From the NCBI GenBank assembly GCA_024449915.1, contig JAMZAV010003163.1:1-64000 (forward strand): a stretch of DNA of 64,000 bases, written 5' to 3'. The notes under the pieces were generated by a model. The model was not told the DNA's origin. It worked only from the letters and a program-made list of their open reading frames with translations, and searched no databases. Each line of letters starts with the position of its first letter. Position 1 is the first letter of the stretch. Shown here piece by piece: positions 23,740-35,250 of this stretch. Origin of the DNA: Sweltsa coloradensis (Eukaryota > Arthropoda > Insecta > Plecoptera > Chloroperlidae). A program made the translations under genes and the position numbers.

Positions 23740-25090
23740 GAAAAGGGGCTGTATTAAGCCATTTTTAAAAAAAAGGTAACAAAAAAGTATAGGTAACTAC
23801 AGCCCAAATGCTCTTCTAAAATATAACAAAATTTTAGAAAAGCTTTTCTTAAAACGTTTTAAAGGAATTTCTTGATACTAATCAAATTCTATGTGAGGAA
23901 AAACGGGTTTAGGAAAAAATATTCAACCATTCAGCAACCTTCAACAATTTTCAAAAAAATCACTGAAGTTTTAAAACATAAAAGGGTAGCAGTTTTAAAA
24001 GTGTGACTTGTCCAAAGTTTTCGATACCATTGACCAAAATTTTTTTAATTGAAAAATTTAAACTTTATGGTATAAAGGGTTTCCCTAAAGGGAAAAAGTC
24101 ATATATTATTGTAGAAAGCAAAGGGTCAATTTTAAGAATTGTATATCTAAAAAAATCATCATGGGAAGAAATACGTAATGGCGTGCCCCAAGGATCAATA
24201 TTAGGGGCCTTCTTTTTCAGTTTGTAATAAATGATCTACCTGCAAATATAAATAGTGAATTTGCATATTTAACTTTTTTGCAGACGATACCAGTGTGGTT
24301 TTACAGGAAGGATAGGCAGAATTAATAGCAAAATTAAATTTTTCTTAGCAAGAAAAGGGGATTGGTTTGACCCCAATAAACTTAAATTAAAGGCGAAAAA
24401 ACCCAACCCTAATGAATTTAAAAACAAAAGGGAAAACTTAATGAAAACAAATTAATTAAAATCAGTGAAAATTTAAATACTGTAGAACCTGTCGTTTACT
24501 CGGGATTAATATTGATTATGACAAAATTTGGGGAAGAAAAATTCATAAGCAGGCAAACGTTTGAGATCATCATGTTAGCACTTAAGAACTGTCACATAAT
24601 GAATTACCCTATCTCAGAAAAGTTTTTTTGCAAACGTAAATCTATTATACTATAGGGTTTTTAAATTTTGGGGTGGGTCTACATTTTGCTCAAGAATATT
24701 AAAATTTTAAAAAAAAAGGCTGTCAGAATTTTAGGTCGGAAAAGTTATAGATCATCTTGCGAAAATTTTTTGTGCCTGATATTTACCGACCTGCTTATAA
24801 TTCTAAAAATTTTAACATTTGTCAAAGATAATCCATTTTATTTTACCCAAAACAGTTTTAACAAACCAGAAACAAGATTTAACAGAAATTTACACCAAAC
24901 CCAACACAGACTCAACCTACCCAACAGAGACCCAGTTAAAGCTGGTGTTATTTTTTTTAACAATTTACCAACAAATTTAAAAGACCTAAACATAAATAGA
25001 GAAAAATTTAAAATAACGTTAAAAAATATCTTTTTTTTCAGGGGTTTTTTGTAAAAAAGAATTTAAAGATGGTAAAGATGTCTTTGTAAA
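23740..25090 (+). mobile_element. LINE fragment, RT core to C-terminus
   Basis: A non-LTR retrotransposon in error-rich sequence. Plus-strand signs: LEKLFLKRFKG-like text near 23840, then KFSIPLTKIFLIEKFKLYGI (24010-24080), equivalent to the K-A-F-D-x-x-D-H block. IRNGVPQGSILG lies at 24170-24205 and FFADDTSVVLQ at 24273-24310. A C-terminal frame (24668-25054) has KKAVRILGRKSYRSSC, LTFVKDNPFYF and FFNNLPTNLKDLNINREKFK. The order is that of a LINE polymerase. The 5' part with the endonuclease is not seen, and a tail is not clear. Confidence 0.75.
24003..25054 (+). pseudogene. reverse transcriptase, frameshifted
   Basis: This is the polymerase of the LINE at 23740-25090. The catalytic FADD is present, but several frame changes separate it from GVPQGSILG and from the C-terminal 128-codon frame. 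The LTFVKDNP and NLPTNLKDLN segments are the usual LINE C-terminal pieces. Whether it was intact in the animal cannot be judged here because homopolymer errors are dense in this part of the window. Confidence 0.65.
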
Positions 25091-25620
25091 ATTTTGTATT
25101 AAAATTTGGGGTTAAAGTAAGGGGGAAAAAATTAACGCTGGAAAAAATTTTTGTAATTTTGTATTGTATTTAAAAGACCCTATGAAAAAATTCAATGAAA
25201 AGAAAATTACTTTTGAATATTGTATTCCCAAATTTAAATTTTTGAGTAAAAACAAAAATTTTGAGGACGATGAGGAAAATTTTGTTAAAAAAATTTATAT
25301 GTAATAAAATATTTAAATTTTATTTGAATGTAAAATAAATAACATGAAATTTTGTTTTTGCATGTAGAATTAAATATGAAAAATTAAGGTTTTTTTGAAA
25401 GTAGATTTGAATTATTTAAAGCGTGTTTCAAGATTTACATGAACTATGTTTTTTTAAGTGAGCAAGTTTTGCAATTGCTAATGAAAAAAAACCATTTAAA
25501 TTTTGAAATTAAATTTGAATTATAGAGCAGCCCTAAATTTGACAATTATTTCGTTATGTTCCCTTGTGCGCGTTGTACATTTAATAAAATAAAACTAAAA
25601 TTTTGTAAACATTTGTATTT
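25091..25620. other. AT-rich, no recognised gene
   Basis: A possible 3' UTR of the preceding LINE followed by plain AT-rich sequence. No motif was recognised. Confidence 0.35.
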
Positions 25621-26145
25621 GAAAATGTATTGTACCCCCAAAAAAAATGTGCCCAAAGGTTTTTAAAAAAAATCGCCCTAATTCGTATTATTACAAAATT
25701 TGGGATTAAACGAGTGGTCATACATACATTTTTCGTTTTTTTGAGTAAATTGTAAAAAGGGGTCAAAGCCCATTGCGCGAAATGTACCCAAGGTTTTAAA
25801 AAACTTATTTTGGCCCAATTCGTATTTTGGCATAATTTTGGAAAAAACGAGTGGTCCCCACTAAAAACTTTCTTTTAATCTTGAGTAAAGTGTGAAATGG
25901 GTCAAAGTCCACGTGGAAAATCTACTAAAGGGGTGTTAAAAACTTTTTTCGCCCCTTATTCGTTTTTTGGGCATAGTTTGAGACAAAACGAGGGGTCACA
26001 CTATACATTTTTCTTTAATCTTGGTAAATGTGTGAAAAGGGGGTAAAAGTCCATTGTGTAAAAATGTACCCAAGGCATTGCAAATTTCTTTTGTCCTATT
26101 GAAAATTTGGAATAATTTGGGAAAAAACAAGTGTTCACACGAAAT
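25620..26145 (+). repeat. about 130-bp tandem repeat, four diverged units
   Basis: Units are recognised by AATGTACCCAAGG-like text, then a CCTATTCG block, then an AAACGAGTGGTCACAC-like block and CTTTAATCTTGAGTAAA, followed by GGTCAAAGTCCA. They start near 25625, 25750, 25890 and 26020. Divergence is partly homopolymer noise. Confidence 0.65.
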
Positions 26146-26984
26146 TTTATGAAAAGTGGTCGGGCGCATAAACTGATCGATTTACAATTTGGTGTAATTT
26201 TTAAATTTTTTTAAAATTAAAATTTAGATCTTAATCTACAAAAAATGTTAATTTTGGGGTCCTTTTATTAATTTGAAAACAGATTTATTAATTTTAGTGT
26301 TTTCAACCCCTTTTAGTACACCCCCTTTTTCTCCTAAAGCAAGCAACTTTTTGAGGGCACCTCAAGTCATTTTTTTTGAGAACATTTTTCGGATATTTTA
26401 GGGAAATTCACGGCCCTATCACAAAACCCCCCGTCCCCGGTAGGCCAATCCTTTCCCGCCAGTGAGAAAATTTGTTAAAAAAGTCAAAAGGGTGTAAAAT
26501 TGGGTTAACTACTATATGGTAAATTTTTGTTTTTAATAAATTTCTATCTAAAAATATGTTTTAAATTTTTTAAACTTAGGAAAAATTTAGTTTGATATTT
26601 GAATTTTCGAATTTTAAAAAATGCCATTTTATCAACCCTTTTTCTGGCCCTGAGGGAATTTTCTTTGAATATTGTTCTGAGTGTCAGTTCAAAATTTTAG
26701 ACCTCTTCCCCAAAACCCCTAATTATTGTTAGCCTTTTCCAAAATAGCTATTAAAACTTTTTAATTTGATCTCACACGTGCTTCGTCGTTTACAGGTAAA
26801 ATAGCCCAAAAAGGGGCAAACGTCACTGTTTTTTTTTGTAAATGGAAACTTTTGAAAAAAAGGGGAATTAAAAAAAATTACCTAAAAGTTCCCCTTTTTT
26901 TTTTAAAAACGAATTTTTGGGAAAAAGTACAAAAGATGCTTATGAGACGTCTCTCCTTTTTAGAAAAAAAATGCGAATTTTTTT
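26146..26984. other. no recognised gene
   Basis: Error-rich AT-rich sequence. No feature is supportable. Confidence 0.35.
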
Positions 26985-27380
26985 TTTTATTTATTTATTT
27001 ATTTATTTAAAGTCTTATTCTATTCAGTTAAAAACTGATTTTCAAAAAGGGGGCAAATAAATAAATCTAATTTCATAGATGCAGACACAACAATGAAATA
27101 CATTTAAGTAAATATTTGAAAATAAAATTACAACAATGCATTAAAAACTCAACAAATTTGATACAAATAAAAAGGATATTAAATGCAATTTATAAATGAA
27201 ACGAATATTAAAAAAAAGGGGGGGGAATTAAAAGAAAAGAAAAAAAAAAAGAAAAAGAAAATTAAAAGAAAAAAAAAAAAAGGGAGAGGGAAAAAAAAAA
27301 AAAAGAAAAAAAAAGAAAAAAAAAAAAGAAAAAGAAAAAAAACATTAAAAAAGAAAAAGAAAAAGAAAAAACTGATTTTT
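26985..27380 (-). repeat. dispersed repeat with (AAAT)n end and polypurine end
   Basis: On the minus strand this matches 62000-62310 on the plus strand. Both have a pyrimidine-rich (TTTTC)n-like end, then ATTCATTGAA- and TGCATTGTTGT-like blocks, TTTCTGCATCTATG, AACTGAATAG, and a (AAAT)n tail. The polypurine run on the plus strand here (27225-27370) is the counterpart of the C/T run at 62001-62055. It may be a SINE or the 3' end of a LINE; no tRNA-like head was seen. Confidence 0.6.
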
Positions 27381-28040
27381 TAGACACCCACTAAAAAGAA
27401 TATGAGGGTTTGCCAAAAAACAGGAACGAAATCAGGGAGAACCAATCTTTCGCGGAAGAACCCCCCGAACGCGAAACTTCATTCTTGTTTCAAAAATCAT
27501 TCTTGTGTTCAAATCTTTTAAAAAATTTAGTACAAAAGCTTTACTTTAATATATAATTATATCAGATATATATTATTTAAAAATTTTTCAAGCAAAACTG
27601 TCACACAATGATAAGGACACCCAAATAATTGCAAGTTTCCCCCAGTGGGCGGGGAACCAGACTCTAGGCAAAAATATCAATTTAAAATACATTGAATACA
27701 TCCCAAAACAAAGCAATAATAAAAAAACAAAGAGAACAGCAAAAACATAAAAAAAGAACATAGAATATAAATTAACATTACATAACATATGTAAATTTGT
27801 CTTTTAAATTAACCACAGGGGGAAAAACGTTAACCTGAATTGCATCAAAATAATAAGCGGTCTAGTAATAATATATGGTCCTGTAAACAGCAAGATTAAG
27901 CTAGTGAAATTTGTTTTCGGGGTTTCCTTTTTGATTAATTTATTAGTAGAAACGAAATTGATTTTTCTGATCTTTAACTTCGTCGTTTTTGCTTGAGGCA
28001 ATCGAATATGAAAACGAATTTTACTTTTGTGGCTTTATAC
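27381..28040. other. no recognised gene
   Basis: AT-rich. The minus-strand frames of about 65 codons (27588-27788 and 27804-28001) have no known domain. Confidence 0.35.
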
Positions 28041-28190
28041 GTTCGGGGTTTTCACTTTCGGGGGTTTTACACTTTCGGGGATTTTACCTTTTTGGGGTTT
28101 TAAAACTTTTGGGGTTTTGCACTTTCGTGAAAAGCTTTAAATTTTTTGGTGTTTTCACTTTCGGGGTAAAGCACTTTCGGGGTTTTGTAC
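28041..28190 (+). repeat. 17-18 bp minisatellite, GGGGTTTT-rich
   Basis: About eight imperfect units of the form TTTTRCACTTTCGGGG run from 28041 to 28190. Spacing varies by one to three bases. A 75-codon frame crosses it with a repeating GVLHFRG-like pattern, a by-product of the repeat. Confidence 0.7.
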
Positions 28191-28680
28191 TACCCACACA
28201 GTTGATCGAAAAATGAGCGTGAAAATTAAAAAATAAGACAAGAAGTGTCCGCGTACATATTATTTCGTGTATTTTCGGGTTTGAAAGTATAAAATTTTAG
28301 TATATTAAGAAATTATAAGGCGTAGAAAAAAAATACAAAAATATGGAGTAAAGGGCCAGGCCTAATGGCAAATTAATGCAAAAAGTGAAACTAAAGTGAA
28401 AATTGGCACTATTCATTTCGGGTACGAGAAGTTCAAAATTTATGGCTCCAAGGGGAGTTCTTGACTTTTTTATTAATAAAAATTAAAAATTTAATTAATT
28501 TAAAAAACACCCCGACTACCTAATTCAAATTTAGCCCAAAGCTTTTTTTATGAGGAATAAATAAAATGTCAAAAAATATTTTTAATATAAATACATGTAA
28601 AATTTTTAGTAGGGCTATACTTTAAACTTGTGAGGCTTTCGTAGGTCTCTTTCATTTCACCTTTTCTTTTAAATAAACTC
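28191..28680. other. no recognised gene
   Basis: AT-rich and error-prone. Nothing was recognised. Confidence 0.35.
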
Positions 28681-28800
28681 CTATCTCATATATGGTCTTC
28701 AGTTGACGCGCCCTTATACCAACTAAACTTAAAAAGGGTTTATTTATACAAAATAGTTTTCAAACTTAAATGCAATGTTCCCCGGGGACTAAACATATGA
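28680..28800 (-). mobile_element. family C repeat fragment
   Basis: On the minus strand it reads CATATGTTTAGTCCCCGGGG, then AACATTGCA, then TTAGTTGGTATAAGGGCGCG and TCAAC. This matches 63866-63972 (GTGTTTAGTACCCGGTAACA and AGTTGGTATAAGTGCGCG). It abuts a minus-strand SINE at 28810. Confidence 0.6.
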
Positions 28801-28809
28801 ATAAAAAAA

Positions 28810-29212
28810 AATAAATAAATAAATTGTATTTAGAGTCTACCCACTCAGTTTATACGATTTTCAGTGGGGAAATAAAATCAAAACGCCAAACCAACCCTGT
28901 AGGCCCCGACGCAAACGACGAGTGAGTGATAACCAACCAAAGATCGATATTTGTAATAGGAAATACAATCATGGTATGGCGTGCGAAAAACCCGCGGATC
29001 CACGCCCGAATCAACAAGGCCGATTTAGAACAAATCTGAATTTATTATGTGCTTCGTTGTAGGGGCGGGGTCCAAAAACCGTTTACAAACTCCAAACAAC
29101 TGATGGACTCAAATCCAAAACAGAAGTTAAAATCTTCTGACTTTGACGGGAATCGAACCCCGGGCCTTCTGCATTGGGGGCGATACGCTAACAAAAAGAC
29201 CCAAAGACCCAA
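28810..29212 (-). mobile_element. tRNA-derived SINE, family A
   Basis: Minus-strand order: a tRNA-like head with box B near 29145-29160 (GGTTCGATTCCCG type), then a body with AATAAATTCAGA near 29040, GATCTTTGGTTGG near 28935, and the 3' stem-loop ATCGTATAAACTGAGTGGGT near 28845, ending in GACTCTAAATACAA and a short A/T tail. Other copies are at 32378-32795, 39783-39955 and 56452-56880. Confidence 0.65.
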
Positions 29213-29784
29213 AAAAGACCCAAAGAGCCCTCAAGACAAATCGTCTAACAAAGCTTTCTTAGCCTGTTTTTTGGGTAAGACGCCCTTTTAAACCCGAAAT
29301 GTGGGGGGACTGTGAAATGTTTTGAAAAAGCATATAACGCAGTGAATAGTCTATCATTGTGACAATACAAGAAAAATAGCCTAAGAAAAAGGGTTAAGAT
29401 TTCAGGTTTCTAATATCCGAGCGGAAGTGGGTGTACCTTTTATCGTGCCAAAATTTGATACCCTTGGGCACTGCTTTTTACGGCCGGGGAAAAAACAAAC
29501 CAAAAAATATTTTTTTCAAAAACAAAAATTGTTTTTTTAAAAAAGGTCCTACACATTAGCGCCTATTTTTTAATTTGTTTTCTTCTTGTAGTTTAAATCG
29601 CACGAACCTGCCCGGGTTTTTTAACATTCTCAGAAATTGTACCCGGTTTCCTGTCTAAAATTTCGCTAATCTGTTCGCGATTCGGCTGATTTTTGCGTAC
29701 CACACGACGCACACGACTCACAGAATGAGCGCCGGGGTTTTTGTTTTAATGGAGACCTCAGTCGCTTTTACTCCCTCTTTAAAA
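29213..29784. other. no recognised gene
   Basis: Error-rich. A short direct repeat of GACCCAAA lies just before this stretch (29199-29225). Nothing else was recognised. Confidence 0.35.
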
Positions 29785-29995
29785 AAAAGATTTCCCACAG
29801 TGTTGGCTCGGGCGCTAAGGCTCGACTGTGATTCGGGGGGGTCCCCGGGGTTTGAATCCCGCGGACCCGGGAATCCCGACTGAAGGGTTTTTCCCAGGTT
29901 TTCCCCTCCTTAAGGCAATGCAAGGGGTTTAGTCCTCTTAAAAAGCCCTCGGACATCCCTTTACAATTTCCCATCCGCACTAAACCCAGTTCCCA
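29785..29995 (+). mobile_element. tRNA-derived SINE, family B
   Basis: A tRNA-like head runs from GTTGGCTCGGGCGCTAAGGC (29802, box A region) to GGGGTTTGAATCCC (box B, 29848-29862). The body follows with GGGTTTTTCCCAGGTTTTCC, TTAGTCCTCTTAAAAAGCCC and TCGGACATCC. The same body is on the minus strand at 12515-12685. Confidence 0.6.
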
Positions 29996-31127
29996 AAGGG
30001 GGGTAATTGCACATATAACAGGTTTCCCCCGTAAAAATTTTAAAATTTAATTAAATTTTTGTAGACTATTTTTCATGTTGATGGATTTAAGGATACCTCT
30101 ACTACATTTTTGCTAAATTATACCTCTTTTGATAATGTTGAGAATGTATACCAAAACTTGTTCCAGTGGCAGTAGTTTTATATAAATTTTTTGATTTGCT
30201 TTATTTTTCTTTGATTATTTTAAATTTTTTCTTTAAAAAAAACTGGAAAAGTTGGGGTTTAAAAAATAAAGTGCACTGATAAACCCGAAAAATATTTATG
30301 CCATTATATTATTATTTAAGGGGTTTTCAAAACGCCTCTCCTAAACTTTTTTTAAAAATCAAAGGAAGATCCCGCAAACTTATCTGTGAGTAAGGGTCTT
30401 AAAAATAAAGGAAAAAATATTTTGTAATTTTTGGGCAGGATGTTACGCTCTGTCAGTCATTATATGCAATTTTTGGACAAAAGTTGGAACACTGAGCAAA
30501 AGGGGTTTTACTTAATTTGGTGACGATTTTTTTATATTGTTTCTAAAAAACATTTCTCCACCTCCTTAAGGGAAAAAAAATTTTTTGAAATTCGTTTAAA
30601 GTTCCGCAGGGGACAAAAATATTTTTTGTCCCTGACAACAAAAACGTATATCGAAAAGGGGGATTCAAAATTTTTTCCCTTTTAAGGGGTGGAAAGGGAA
30701 TGATGTGATGAACAAAATTTTTAAAAACGTCGCTAAAATTAAAAACCTAGCCCGTGTTTCCCCTTTTTTTTCCCAAAAATTTGCATATTTGGCTAAAAGG
30801 TACGTACGTCCCCCCAAAAAACAAAAATATGTTTTTTTTTATCTTTAAAACCCCTCTTTAGATAAGATTGCCGTCTCTTCTTTAATTTTAAAAAATAGTT
30901 TTGAGAACGATACAATGCCCCAAAAGTAAATATCACACTGAATTACTAAAAAAAGGAATTTTATTCCCTGCTTACCCAAAACTAGGTTTCCATTTTTAAA
31001 GGGGTCGTATTTAAAAAAAATCAAATTTAAAATTTAATTAAAATACCTATGCTATAAAAAAAAAACAAATAGTTTCCCCAAGCGTTTTGGAAATTTTAAT
31101 TTATTTTTTTTGTAATTCATTAAACTA
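29996..31127. other. no recognised gene
   Basis: AT-rich, homopolymer-laden sequence. No motif was found. Confidence 0.35.
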
Positions 31128-31274
31128 GGGGCGACGGGCTCGCCCGGGAGACAACAAGCGGCTGCTAGGCGACACCGAAAATCCGGCCCTATATCACCAT
31201 TAGGGGGACGGTCGTCGCCCGCGACAAGCGAATGCGGCTCTAGGGGACACCGAACTCCGGCCCTATATACACCT
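31128..31274 (+). repeat. tandem duplication of a 70-75 bp GC-rich unit
   Basis: Two units (31128-31196 and 31203-31274) share ACAAGCG, a GGCTSTAGGSGACACCGAA-like stretch and TCCGGCCCTATAT. This is a GC-rich island in AT-rich surroundings. Confidence 0.7.
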
Positions 31275-32060
31275 ACCAGAGTTGGGGGGGGTTTTTAGCT
31301 ATCGCCACGCCGCCCCCAAAAAGTTACAATCTTTAAAAATCGGTATATGACCTTATGTGGTCCTGACATACCAAAAAAAAATCAACCCATCCCACAACTG
31401 TTCTGTTTAAAAAAAACCTCAAAATCGTCAAAATTTCCTTTAAACTGGCTGGGTGGGTGGGGGGGTGGCTAGGAGTTTTCCGCGGGAGTTTTTTTAGCCC
31501 ACAAGAAAAAGGTAAATCTTAGAACATAAATTGGGCCAAAAACTTAGGGGTATTTCGACCAGTGCCTTTTTGCTTTCAAAACCAAAATCGGGTAAAGGGA
31601 CCGGAGAAAACAAAATTTTGGATATTTCAAAACGCGTAAATTTCCAAGGGTGGGAAATTTTTACAAACTTGAAATTTAACAGCATTAACCTTAAAAATAC
31701 TTGGTCCAAAACACAAGGGGCTAAATTTGGGGTGACCATGGGCCCAAAATGACAAAAACATATCTGAAATTTTAAAAATGAATCATTAAAAAAAACGTCA
31801 AATGAGATTTTTCAAACGTGGAAAACATTTTTTAAACTCTATTCTTTATCACTTTTGAATATGGAAAGCAAAATTGTTAACGGGTACCGGAAAAAAAAAA
31901 AAAAAATTATCAAAAGTAGGGAATTCCGTATTCTTATGAAAATCGCTATACCGAGAAAACGGGTTTATCTTTGAATTTGAACTTGGGGCCCCACTAGATG
32001 TACCTCATAAACAAAAACCGGGAATTGGCCGGGGGAAAATCAAAATCAAAAACAAAAACA
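31275..32060. other. no recognised gene; one diverged repeat start
   Basis: The block AAAACGCGTAAATTTCCAAG near 31628, followed by AACTTGAAATTTAACAGC, resembles the leader that precedes the SINE heads at 32075 and 32305. Otherwise nothing was recognised. Confidence 0.4.
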
Positions 32061-32064
32061 AAAA

Positions 32065-32345
32065 AGCTAATTACTCGGCGTGTAAATTTTACAAGCTTGA
32101 AAATTAAAATGCCTTAACCATTATAAAAAATCAAAGGGTTATGCTAGTGCGTTTGGGCTTGTTTTGCGTACTGCTTCCAATGAGAAGGGCCAGGGGGGAT
32201 TCCCGTAAAGCGAATTTTTTTTCCCTTTTGATTTGGACTTAAGTCTATCATTTATTGTCATAGGATTTTGTAAACGGTTTACTTTGGAGCCGTCCTACAA
32301 AATCAAAACGCGTAATTCTCAGGGTAGAAATTTTTAGCAAGCTTG
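32065..32345 (+). mobile_element. tRNA-derived SINE, family A, 5' part only
   Basis: A tRNA-like head (GTGCGTTTGGGCTTG near 32147, then CTGCTTCCAATGAGAAG and a GGATTCCCG box B remnant) is followed by GGACTTAAGTCTATCATTTA and TTTGGAGCCGTCCTA. It stops at about 32295, and a second copy starts soon after. A shared leader (GCGTGTAAATTTTACAAGCT) precedes both heads, so this is a tandem duplication. Confidence 0.6.
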
Positions 32346-32377
32346 AAATTTTAAAAAGCTCTTAACCATTAATATCT

Positions 32378-32795
32378 AGTGCTTTCTATGCGTTGGTCTT
32401 GTTGTTAGCGTATCTGCTTCCAATGCAGAAGAGCCCGGGTTCGTTCCCGCTCAAGTCAAAATTTTTTAAATTTTATTGGGCTTAAGTCTATCATTTTGTC
32501 TTAGGAGTTTGTAAAAGGTGACTTTGGAGCCGTCCTAGCAAAGAGCCATAATAAATTTCAGAGTTGTTCTGGTGGCCTTGTTTATTTTGGCTTTGATCCC
32601 CGGATGTTCGCACTGTCCTACCCTGATTGATATATTTCCTATTAAAAAATCGATCTTTGGTTGGTTACGCCACTCGTCGATTGCGTCGGGGGCCGCAGGG
32701 GTTTTTGGGCCTTTGATTTAAGTCCCCCCGCTGAAAATCAGTTAATTTAACTGAGTGGGTAACTCTAAATAAAATTTTTTTTTTTATTGTTTAAG
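32378..32795 (+). mobile_element. tRNA-derived SINE, family A, best full copy
   Basis: Head: GCGTTGGTCTTGTTGTTAGC (box A region, from 32390), CTGCTTCCAATGCAGAAG and GGGTTCGTTCCCG (box B). Body: GACTTTGGAGCCGTCCTAGC, AATAAATTTCAGAGTTGTTC and CGATCTTTGGTTGGTTACGC. The 3' end is a stem-loop, ATCAGTTAATTTAACTGAGT, followed by AACTCTAAATAAAATTTTTT. The length of about 415 bp is long for a SINE. The 3' stem-loop may be the part recognised by a partner LINE. Confidence 0.7.
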
Positions 32796-34477
32796 GGGAT
32801 CTTTGGGGGGGGCGGGGCCCAAAAATTAAAAAAAAAACTTTGAAATTAAAAAATTTAATCATTCAAAATCACTTCCACCTTTATAGCGAACGAAAATAAA
32901 AAGATGTGATATCCCCCCCAAAAACAAAAATTTGTAAAAAAAAGACGGGGAGCCAACTCTCCTTTTAAAAGTTTTGCTGTGAAAGCTTGAGAAAAAAGTT
33001 GAGCCAAGCTTTTTATTCTTTCTCCCCAGTTTTTGCTTTTAAAATATGTAAATCATTTCGCCCGTTGACGGCGCCCAAACCAACGATTTTTTGGTAAAAA
33101 AATAAAAAAATTTTTTAAAATCGAAAACATAAAAAAAAGACTTGGCCTTGATTTGGTTCATGGCCCAAAAATTTTTTTTTATGTTTCGAGTTTTAAAAAA
33201 ATTTTCTTTTTTACCACAAAAAACGTGGCTTGGCCTCGTCAACAGGCGAAATGATCTTCCTATTTTCAAAGCGAAACTAGGGGGGAAAGAATAAAAAACT
33301 TGGGTCAACTTCTATATCTCACAGCATTCACAGCCGAAGACTTTTGAAGGAGAGCTTGGCTGCCGTCTTTTTTACAAATTTTTGTATTTTGGGGGGATAT
33401 ATTATTCTTGTCATAGTCATATTTTATGTATGAATATGAGGCTTCACAAAATTAGATAGAATCAAATAGAAAGGCACCTATCGTAGCACTTTTCAATATT
33501 ATTATCTCGATTCTAGAAAATTAATAAAAAAAGTGTTTTGAATCCGTCAAAAAGGCCATATACACCAAAATGTGCTAGCATTTTCTGCCTGATTCGCGAT
33601 AAATCTTGAAAAATCTGCTATGGTAGGATGCCCATTTAGGCCTATCCATTATTAATTAATATATGTATTAAAAACTATTAATTATCCGTTATTAAGGTTT
33701 AAATAGTGGCGTAGCGGTAACCAAAGCCGCCCCCGCAAGACTTGGGGGCCCCCGTCTGGGGGGGGGGGGGGGGGTCACTGGTCAAGCTGAGTTCAGGGGC
33801 CAAAATATGAGTTTATTGATACTCGTGTATAGAGAAAAAACTATATTATTACTAAAATTTATTTCCAAAAGTCTATGTCTGACACTTGCGTTTTCAGTTT
33901 GCATCAATTAACGAATCTATGTTCAACTCGATGTTCAATAAACGACTCCGATATGCAGACGTAATGATCGCGCTCTCTAAAATTAGCATCACATCAAAAA
34001 ACGAAGTAGAAAAAAGAAGCATAAAGAAAATGGCACGTTCTTATCTGTTATGATGGTTGTCACACAAAGTTGTTACAGTCGAAAAGTATAAAAGTATGGA
34101 CTTGATCTAAACTTGTAGCAGGGCCAAAAGAAGAATCGTTCATTCTTCGTTCGTTCGTGAACTTTTAGAAGACCAACGACTGTCAGATACCCCCCCCCCC
34201 CCTAGATGTATTAGTTTTAACCAAAACGGGCAATTTGGGGTCATTTTTACTTCTTTTTTTGGAAAAGTCAAAAAAATTATTTCCGGAACAAACAAATAAA
34301 ATGAAAATGTGGATGAAATTATATTTTCAATTCCTTACACGAATCAAAAGTATGAAATAGATTTAGTTCAACGATTAATTAGCATTGAAAAAATAAAAAC
34401 TATTGAAAAATTCAGAGATGCACCCCTCTAACCCGCACCCACCACTGGCCAACAAGTGGATGTCTACTCCAAAATAA
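32796..34477. other. no recognised gene
   Basis: Homopolymer-rich to about 33400, then cleaner AT-rich sequence. A G-run lies at 33758-33774 and a C-run at 34190-34202. No open frame carries a known domain. Confidence 0.4.
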
Positions 34478-35250
34478 TCAACCTATTTGATGACCGTAGC
34501 GAGCGAAGCGAAGATTCCATTCTACTTCACTGGAGAAAAAAATCCGGAATGTTTTACTCTTTTTTAATTTTTTTCTTTTTGTATTTTTGTGTGTTCGTTA
34601 ACACGATTCCGGCTAAATTGATACTCCATTACAATAAAATTTTCTGATGCCTTTAAAATTTCTCTGAATTTTGAACTACACGATTTTGAGCGAAATCAAA
34701 AATTATTTCTCATGAAAATCGCAATTTTACGATTTTTTTCGTTTTTTAATAAAAATTTTCGACTTATAACACATACATGCTTTTTCCGATTTTAATGATT
34801 TTTTCACAGAACCATAATTTTATGAATTAAAATAATCTTGTGAAATTTGATCGCAATCTAAAAATTATTTCTTATGAAAATTGAAATTTTACTGGTTTTT
34901 TCTTTTTTCAAACAATTCTTTGACTAATTACACCTACATTTTTTTAAATCGATTGTAATGTTTTTTTTACAGAACCTTAATTTTATAATTAATATTTTCG
35001 TGTGATTTGAGCGCAATCGAAAAATTATTTCTTATGGAAATCGCAATTTTACATTTTTTTTTTTTTTTTTTAAATTATATAATTTAAAAGAATTAAATTT
35101 AAGTTTTTTTTTATTTAATTAATTTTAAAAATTTAAACTTAGTCAAGATTTTTTCACAGAACAACGAAACCCGCAAAACACATGGCAGCTCAATGCCCAA
35201 ATTTAAACCTCATCCAACAACTCGGCGGGACTTAAGCCTTTTCCTAGTTA
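34478..35250 (+). mobile_element. Helentron/pearl-like element, copy B1
   Basis: The left end near 34490 (TTTGATGACCGTAGCGAGCG) is followed by AAGCGAAGATTCCATTCTAC, CACTGGAGAAA and TTAACACGATTCCGGCTAAA. The centre has about three tandem units of 160-190 bp, marked by CAGAACC at 34807, 34970 and 35157 (the last CAGAAC only) and by CGCAATC(G/T)AAAAATTATTTC and ACACCTACAT. The right end has CTCATCCAAC at about 35210, AACTCGGCGGGACTTAAGCC and CCTAG (35246). Copy B2 begins directly afterwards. Confidence 0.65.

Noticed and set aside
28041..28190. Ciliate-type telomere repeat
   Set aside because: The GGGGTTTT parts are separated by CACTTTC and spacing is irregular. The context is internal animal DNA.
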